From positions 1-20,375 of IMG/VR virus record IMGVR_UViG_3300036770_002535: 20,375 nt of DNA; one strand, given 5' to 3'. The stretch is from a virus. The position numbers and the translations under genes are program-made. Positions 15,829 through 20,375 of this stretch are shown one piece after another. The first letter of the stretch is position 1; each line of letters opens with the position of its first letter. The notes beneath the pieces are model-generated. The model saw only the letters and a program-made list of their open reading frames with translations. It did no database searches and had not been told where the DNA came from.

Positions 15829-16638
15829 TTAAAAAGTGATTGATCCACTCCCTGTAAAAGTGTACGTGACATAACCATTTGAGTAACTAACGCTAGGACC
15901 GCCGGTTGTTGCAACAGCAAGCCTATAGTTCATTGGGTATCTAATTACTACTATACCAGATCCTCCATTAAAACCAGAATTAGGAGCAGTTGATCCTGCT
16001 GCTCCTCCACCTGTATTTGCAGTGCCATTTCTTGCTGGTGCTACCCCACCTCCACCTTTTGTGCGATCTGTTCCAGGTCCACCGCCTCCACCTGCATACC
16101 AGTTTCCAGTAATTACACTCTGTCTTCCTATACCACCTTTACCATAAATTGTACTAGGTGGTGATGGAGCAGGAGGTCCTGGACCAACCCCGTTATCACC
16201 TGATGCTCCTGCGCCGCCGCCACCGCCGCCACCGCCACCCGATGCGCTCCCTCCAAAATTACCTTGACCTGGTATAGGGCTGCCCCCGAAACCATTTGAT
16301 GCTCCACCTCCTCCACCACTTCCTCCCGTAGACCCATTACCTGAATTGCCACCGCCTCTACCTCCACCTACCGCAGTTAACGATGAAAAAACACTATCAC
16401 CTGCAGGAACGATAGAAGGGGTAGTAGTTCCTCCTGCACCTACTGTTATACTATAAGAAACTCCAGGAGTAATTAAGAAAAAAGTATCTTCAAGGTATCC
16501 ACCTCCACCTCCACCTCCAGGAGTCACTCCTGCTGTACCTGTTCTAGCAGCCGCAGCTCCACCACCTGCAACAAGTAAACACTGTACATAAGGAGGAGGG
16601 GGAGTTGAACCAACTAAAGATAATGCTATACCTGTCAT
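15829..16638 (-). CDS. Gly-rich tail-fibre adhesin-like protein, copy 1
   Basis: A 269-residue protein. The start at 16638 ([12 protein letters not shown]) is chosen over a start 24 nt upstream because it makes an ATGA overlap with the preceding stop and follows AGGA. After a Pro cluster (GSTPPPPY, residues about 9-16) comes a core strand (VQCLLVAGGGAAAA) and then long Gly-rich tracts (for example GGSASGGGGGGGGGAGASG) to about residue 215. A beta cap follows (GIVVIRYPMNYRLAVATTGG ... YVTYTFTGSGSITF). Its layout matches the Gly-rich gene at 9336-10376, although it lacks that protein's N-terminal SDFYGK module. The likely role is a polyglycine-type host-binding tip or fibre component, inferred from composition and position. 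Confidence 0.7.
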   Translation of the reverse strand: MTGIALSLVGSTPPPPYVQCLLVAGGGAAAARTGTAGVTPGGGGGGGYLEDTFFLITPGVSYSITVGAGGTTTPSIVPAGDSVFSSLTAVGGGRGGGNSGNGSTGGSGGGGGASNGFGGSPIPGQGNFGGSASGGGGGGGGGAGASGDNGVGPGPPAPSPPSTIYGKGGIGRQSVITGNWYAGGGGGPGTDRTKGGGGVAPARNGTANTGGGAAGSTAPNSGFNGGSGIVVIRYPMNYRLAVATTGGPSVSYSNGYVTYTFTGSGSITF

Positions 16639-17156
16639 AGAACCGATCCTGTTACAAAACAAACATTTGCTTCAGTAAATAACACACTTGCTACTCCCCT
16701 AGTTAATAATGTCATACTTGCATAATCTGTATTAATACCAGTAATGTAAGCAGTATTAATAGTGCAAGTAATTGTAATATTTCCTGTAGTATTATTTACA
16801 ATAGTTACAATATCACCTGTAGTAAATGTATTATTTGGTATTGTAACCGAACCTCCTGTATTTACTTGTACAAACTTTCCAACATCTGATGTTGTTAATG
16901 TATAAGTAGATGTTTGATTTCCAACTGCAGGTATATTTAAAAACCCCGTACCTTGAAGTCCTTGTAAGCCTTGAATTCCTTGTAGCCCTTGTAGCCCGTG
17001 TAGACCTTGTGTACCTTGTACGCCCTGTGTACCCTGTACTCCTGATCCTTGTAGCCCTTGTGTACCTTGTGTGCTTTGAAAACCTTGTAGTCCTTGCGTT
17101 CCTTGGGCTCCAACATAACTACCACTTAATAAATTTGATATACTTATTGAAGACAT
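16635..17156 (-). CDS. Short collagen-like fibre protein with beta-sandwich head
   Basis: A 173-residue protein starting at ATG 17156, which overlaps the stop of the large fibre gene (TAATG) after AAGGA. Residues 16-72 are collagen-type Gly-X-Gln triplets ([10 protein letters not shown]...). Two breaks are visible: a Gly-to-Ser substitution at position 28 (GFQSTQG) and GSGVQG at 37-42. Residues about 78-173 form a beta-rich head ([55 protein letters not shown]) of a type that recurs at the C-terminus of marine phage collagen-like proteins, where it probably trimerises the stalk. It probably forms a trimeric fibre or whisker. It is cotranscribed with the Gly-rich gene that overlaps its stop. 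Confidence 0.8.
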   Translation of the reverse strand: MSSISISNLLSGSYVGAQGTQGLQGFQSTQGTQGLQGSGVQGTQGVQGTQGLHGLQGLQGIQGLQGLQGTGFLNIPAVGNQTSTYTLTTSDVGKFVQVNTGGSVTIPNNTFTTGDIVTIVNNTTGNITITCTINTAYITGINTDYASMTLLTRGVASVLFTEANVCFVTGSVL

Positions 17157-20100
17157 TATTGTTCCTTATCCTCTTTATTTATTATTACATTTTTTAATTC
17201 TTCGATCATTTCTGATTGCTTCTTAACCGCTTCTACTAGTAGAGCAATAATACCGTTATAAGACACTGTTTTATCTCCATTTTCTGTGGTATTTACTAAT
17301 TCTGGTAATACCTTTTCAATTTGTTGAGCTATAACACCAATACTTGCTTTACCTGATTCTGCAAACTTAAACTTCCACCCAGATATTTCAGATAAAATAT
17401 CAAGTGGATTAATAATTTGTTCAAAATCTGTCTTTAATCTCATATCAGATAATGTGTTTACGTTTGTAGCAGATAAGTCCCCTGTACTTGGATTAAAGTA
17501 TAGTTTTGTCGTTGTTACTGTTGCAGTTTGTGAACTCCCTGCAGCAGATACCATAACAGGATAAAAACTTGCATTTGTTGAAGTATCATCAGTTGCGGTT
17601 ATAGAACTACCTGGACCTGCTATACCTTGTGTTCCTTGTGTTCCTTGTGAACCTGATCCAACCAATCCTTGTACACCTTGTAATCCTTGTATACCTTGTA
17701 TTCCCTGTAATCCTTGATTTCCTTGTAATCCTTGATTTCCTTGAATACCAGTAAACCCTTGAATACCAGTGATACCTTGGACTCCTTGTGTACCTTGTAG
17801 CCCTTGTGTACCCTGATTTCCTTGAATACCAGTAAACCCTTGAATACCAGTGATACCTTGTACACCTTGCGGACCTTGTGTGCCCTGAACGCCTTGTGTA
17901 CCTATTGCGCCCTGTATACCTGTGATACCTTGTACACCTTGTCTACCTTGCAATCCTTGAATGCCTTGTAATCCTTGAATACCTTGATTGTAAGTAATAA
18001 ACAATAATGCAGCATTATTCGCAAACCCTGTTGTACCTACACCACCTGAACTTACTAATGTTACAGGTAATTGAACATAAGCATTTGCAGTGTTTGGATT
18101 AGTAATAGTTGCATCTGCTGTCAATATCCATTCTTGGTAATCTTCTGTAGCTGCTTGTGCTTGTAATCTAAATGTTTGTCCTGATTTTAGTGCTCCTAAA
18201 AATATTTCAACGTCATCACCATTATTATCAATATGGAACGCATTAATTTGTGTTGCACTTGTTTGTGTTGCATTATTCCATAATAGTTTACCTGATGGGG
18301 GCTGACCACTTGTTGCAGTGGTATCCGCTAGATAATCAAAGTGTGATGCAGAAGAACCAGTTGCTCCTACAGTGCCTTGAATGCCTTGAGTACCTTGAAC
18401 GCCTTGTAAGCCTTGACTACCCTGCGTACCTTGTATGCCCAATAATCCTTGTAAACCCTGTAGACCTTGTGTTCCTTGTGTGCCTTGTAGTCCTTGTGTG
18501 CCTTGCAATCCGAGTAATCCTTGAATCCCTTGAATTCCTTGTGTGCCTACATTACCTTGTAAACCTTGAACACCTTGTGTTCCTTGCAATCCGAGTAATC
18601 CTTGTATACCTTGTGTACCTGTGTTTCCTTGTACACCTTGTGTTCCTTGTACACCTTGTATACCTTGTATACCTGTATCACCTTGCAACCCTTGCAACCC
18701 TTGCGATCCTGTAATTCCTTGTGTTCCTTGAGCACCTTGGATACCTGTGTTTCCTTGAATACCTTGTATTCCTTGCACACCTTGATTACCTAATAACCCT
18801 TGTGTCCCTTGTACACCTTGTGTACCTATATTACCTTGTACACCTTGTGTCCCTTGAACACCTTGACTTCCTGTAAGTCCTTGTACACCTTGTACCCCTT
18901 GTGTTCCTTGAGTACCTAATGTACCTTGAAGACCTTGTGTACCCTGAGCACCTATATTACCTTGTAACCCTTGTAACCCTTGTGTACCTTGTGTTCCCTG
19001 CGCACCTGACGAACCTTGTATACCTTGTATACCTTGTGAACCTTGTATACCCTGCGAACCTGATGAGCCTTGTAATCCTTGAGCAACAAACAAGTCCCAT
19101 TGAGAAGTATCATCTGGATTGGATGTATTATTGTCGATGTCAGAAATATATACACTTCCATTATATTCAACTAGATCATTTTTATAATATGTTCCAGCTG
19201 TATATGGACCTTTCCATATTAATCCAACTCCTTGTATTCCTTGTACTCCTTGTATTCCTTGTACTCCTTGACTTCCTTGTGCACCTGTTAACCCTTGGAA
19301 TCCTTGTGTACCTTGAACACCTTGTGTGCCTTGAACTCCTTGTACTCCTTGACTTCCTTGTGCACCTGTTAACCCTTGGAATCCTTGTGTACCTTGAACT
19401 CCTTGTAGTCCTTGTAGTCCTTGTGTTCCTTGTGAGCCAACAGTTCCTTGAACACCCTGAACACCTTGTGTTCCTAAAAATCCCTGAACACCTTGTATTC
19501 CTTGTACCCCTTGTGTACCTGTATTGCCTTGTAAACCTTGTGTTCCTTGAACACCTTGGTTACCTAGTAGTCCTTGTGTTCCTTGAACACCTTGGTTACC
19601 TAGTAGTCCTTGTGTACCCTGTAGTCCTTGTGTACCTTGAACGCCTTGTGTGCCTTGTGTGCCTTGTAGCCCTTGTGTACCCTGTAGTCCTTGTGTACCT
19701 TGTAGTCCTTGTAGTCCTTGTGTTCCTTGAACGCCCTGTAGTCCTTGTGTTCCTTGTGTGCCTTGTAGCCCTTGTGTTCCTTGAACGCCCTGTAGTCCTT
19801 GTGTACCTTGTAGTCCTTGTAGCCCTTGTGTTCCTTGAACGCCCTGTAGTCCTTGTGTTCCTTGTGTTCCTTGTGTTCCTTGTAACCCTTGTGTTCCTTG
19901 AACGCCCTGTGTACCTTGTACTCCTTGTGTGCCTTGTGTACCTTGTAGCCCTTGTGTACCCTGTAGCCCTTGTGTACCCTGTAGCCCTTGTGTGCCTTGT
20001 AGTCCTTGAACGCCTTGTATACCCTGAAAGCCTTGTGTTCCTTGAACGCCTTGTGTACCCTGTAGCCCTTGTGTTCCTTGAACGCCTTGTGTACCTTGTG

Positions 20101-20375
20101 TACCTTGTGCACCCTGTACGCCTTGTGTTCCTTGTAGTCCTTGTGCACCCTGTACTCCTTGTGTGCCTTTTGTGCCTTGTAGCCCTTGTGTTCCTTGAAC
20201 GCCTTGTGTACCCTGTAGCCCTTGTGTACCTTGTAGCCCTTGTGTACCTTGTAGTCCTTGTAGCCCTTGTGTACCTTGTACTCCTTGTGTGCCTTTTGTG
20301 CCTTGTAGCCCTTGTGTTCCTTGAACGCCTTGTGTACCCTGTAGCCCTTGTGTACCTTGTAGCCCTTGTGTACCT
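17156..20375 (-). CDS. Very large collagen-like tail fibre with S74 chaperone domain (5' end outside the window)
   Basis: An open frame runs from the right edge to TAA 17158-17156: 1072 residues visible, no start in view. The order is collagen block 1 (residues 1-384), a small beta domain [20 protein letters not shown]... (about 385-432) resembling carbohydrate-binding W-x-G repeats, collagen block 2 (433-673), a globular insert starting [15 protein letters not shown] (about 674-797), collagen block 3 (798-922), a linker with [14 protein letters not shown], and the S74 domain [12 protein letters not shown] (976-987) to the end. Triplets are overwhelmingly Gly-X-Gln with X = Thr, Leu, Val or Ile; Pro is almost absent. 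The S74 domain should trimerise the fibre and cut itself before S976. A TTG at 19093 is not the start: the frame is open upstream. Confidence 0.9.
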   Translation of the reverse strand, partial: GTQGLQGTQGLQGTQGVQGTQGLQGTKGTQGVQGTQGLQGLQGTQGLQGTQGLQGTQGVQGTQGLQGTKGTQGVQGAQGLQGTQGVQGAQGTQGTQGVQGTQGLQGTQGVQGTQGFQGIQGVQGLQGTQGLQGTQGLQGTQGLQGTQGTQGVQGTQGVQGTQGLQGTQGTQGTQGLQGVQGTQGLQGLQGTQGLQGVQGTQGLQGTQGTQGLQGVQGTQGLQGLQGTQGLQGTQGLQGTQGTQGVQGTQGLQGTQGLLGNQGVQGTQGLLGNQGVQGTQGLQGNTGTQGVQGIQGVQGFLGTQGVQGVQGTVGSQGTQGLQGLQGVQGTQGFQGLTGAQGSQGVQGVQGTQGVQGTQGFQGLTGAQGSQGVQGIQGVQGIQGVGLIWKGPYTAGTYYKNDLVEYNGSVYISDIDNNTSNPDDTSQWDLFVAQGLQGSSGSQGIQGSQGIQGIQGSSGAQGTQGTQGLQGLQGNIGAQGTQGLQGTLGTQGTQGVQGVQGLTGSQGVQGTQGVQGNIGTQGVQGTQGLLGNQGVQGIQGIQGNTGIQGAQGTQGITGSQGLQGLQGDTGIQGIQGVQGTQGVQGNTGTQGIQGLLGLQGTQGVQGLQGNVGTQGIQGIQGLLGLQGTQGLQGTQGTQGLQGLQGLLGIQGTQGSQGLQGVQGTQGIQGTVGATGSSASHFDYLADTTATSGQPPSGKLLWNNATQTSATQINAFHIDNNGDDVEIFLGALKSGQTFRLQAQAATEDYQEWILTADATITNPNTANAYVQLPVTLVSSGGVGTTGFANNAALLFITYNQGIQGLQGIQGLQGRQGVQGITGIQGAIGTQGVQGTQGPQGVQGITGIQGFTGIQGNQGTQGLQGTQGVQGITGIQGFTGIQGNQGLQGNQGLQGIQGIQGLQGVQGLVGSGSQGTQGTQGIAGPGSSITATDDTSTNASFYPVMVSAAGSSQTATVTTTKLYFNPSTGDLSATNVNTLSDMRLKTDFEQIINPLDILSEISGWKFKFAESGKASIGVIAQQIEKVLPELVNTTENGDKTVSYNGIIALLVEAVKKQSEMIEELKNVIINKEDKEQ
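17609..17983 (-). repeat. Collagen-coding triplet repeats, block 3
   Basis: Nine-nucleotide periodicity encodes Gly-X-Gln. A 47-nt stretch at 17733-17779 recurs at 17814-17860 (offset 81 nt, 27 codons), giving repeated [16 protein letters not shown]. Interruptions with Thr or Ile in place of Gln cluster here. Confidence 0.85.
18356..19078 (-). repeat. Collagen-coding triplet repeats, block 2
   Basis: About 80 Gly-X-Y triplets, mostly Gly-X-Gln, with periodic variants such as GNIG, GNTG, GLTG, GLLG and GNVG in which Gln is replaced. Codons vary synonymously from repeat to repeat, which suggests long-standing selection on the protein sequence. Confidence 0.85.
19223..20374 (-). repeat. Collagen-coding triplet repeats, block 1, with recent direct duplications
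   Basis: 128 visible triplets in frame, continuing beyond the window. Longer direct repeats are superimposed: 20151-20249 is identical to 20277-20375 over 99 nt (offset 126 nt); 19261-19318 matches 19342-19399 over 58 nt (offset 81 nt); and 19536-19571 is followed by an identical 36-nt copy at 19572-19607. All offsets are multiples of 9, so the reading frame and the triplet register are kept. Confidence 0.9.

Noticed and set aside
18250-18793. Leu/Val/Tyr-rich open frames on the plus strand that look like membrane proteins
   Set aside because: Antisense readings of the 9-nt collagen repeat; composition is explained by the complementary codons.
17156-19093. A separate 645-residue gene starting at TTG 19093
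   Set aside because: The same frame is open upstream through a beta domain and another 128 Gly-X-Y triplets to the window edge; TTG 19093 is merely the first start-like codon after entering the window.
19600-20148. Lys/His-rich open frames (KEHKxY/KVHK repeats) on the minus strand
   Set aside because: Out-of-frame shadows of the collagen repeats; repetitive DNA without stops keeps several frames open. They have no ribosome site and overlap a better coding frame.
17609-20375. CRISPR array or non-coding satellite
   Set aside because: Unit length is 9 nt with no spacer structure, and the repeats translate cleanly as Gly-X-Gln in one frame over the whole stretch.

Overview
The window looks like part of a tailed-phage genome, most probably an AT-rich, T4-like marine myovirus or a close uncultured relative. 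All supported genes lie on the minus strand, are packed with 1-4 nt overlaps or very short gaps, and mix virion genes (PAAR spike protein, collagen-like and Gly-rich fibre proteins, peptidase S74 chaperone domains) with nucleotide-metabolism genes (class I ribonucleotide reductase, glutaredoxin). I see no tRNA, rRNA, integrase, transposon or CRISPR array. The organism assignment is inferred from gene content, layout and T4-type late-promoter sequences.

Reading in the direction of transcription (high to low coordinates): (1) 20375-15458 is a fibre region. It holds the 3' part of a very large collagen-like fibre ending in an S74 domain (open off the right edge, 1072 residues visible), a short collagen-like protein, a Gly-rich adhesin-like protein and a small 'MAHFA' protein. 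(2) 15405-12042 carries a glycosidase/phosphorylase-type beta-propeller and a protein with two tandem GT17 glycosyltransferase domains plus a TPR-like tail, behind a T4-type late promoter. (3) 11964-8935 is a second fibre region: an S74 fibre with an internal duplication, a second Gly-rich adhesin and a second MAHFA protein. (4) 8938-6294 holds three 2-oxoglutarate/Fe(II) oxygenase-fold proteins, one of which has lost iron ligands, and a GT9-like glycosyltransferase. (5) 6188-1 is headed by a sigma70-like promoter and runs nrdA, nrdB, glutaredoxin, an Sm-like small protein, a PAAR tail-tip protein and the 5' part of a large unrecognised protein that leaves the left edge.

The most interesting reading is that regions 1-4 form a fibre-building and fibre-decorating module: collagen-type Gly-X-Gln fibres and polyglycine adhesins, interleaved with oxygenases and glycosyltransferases that could hydroxylate or glycosylate them or the host surface. 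This link is inferred from gene order only. Other points of note are a probable RNA switch overlapping the late promoter at 15426, a 2OG oxygenase-like pseudoenzyme next to an intact paralogue, and a one-residue insertion between two metal-ligand positions in NrdB.
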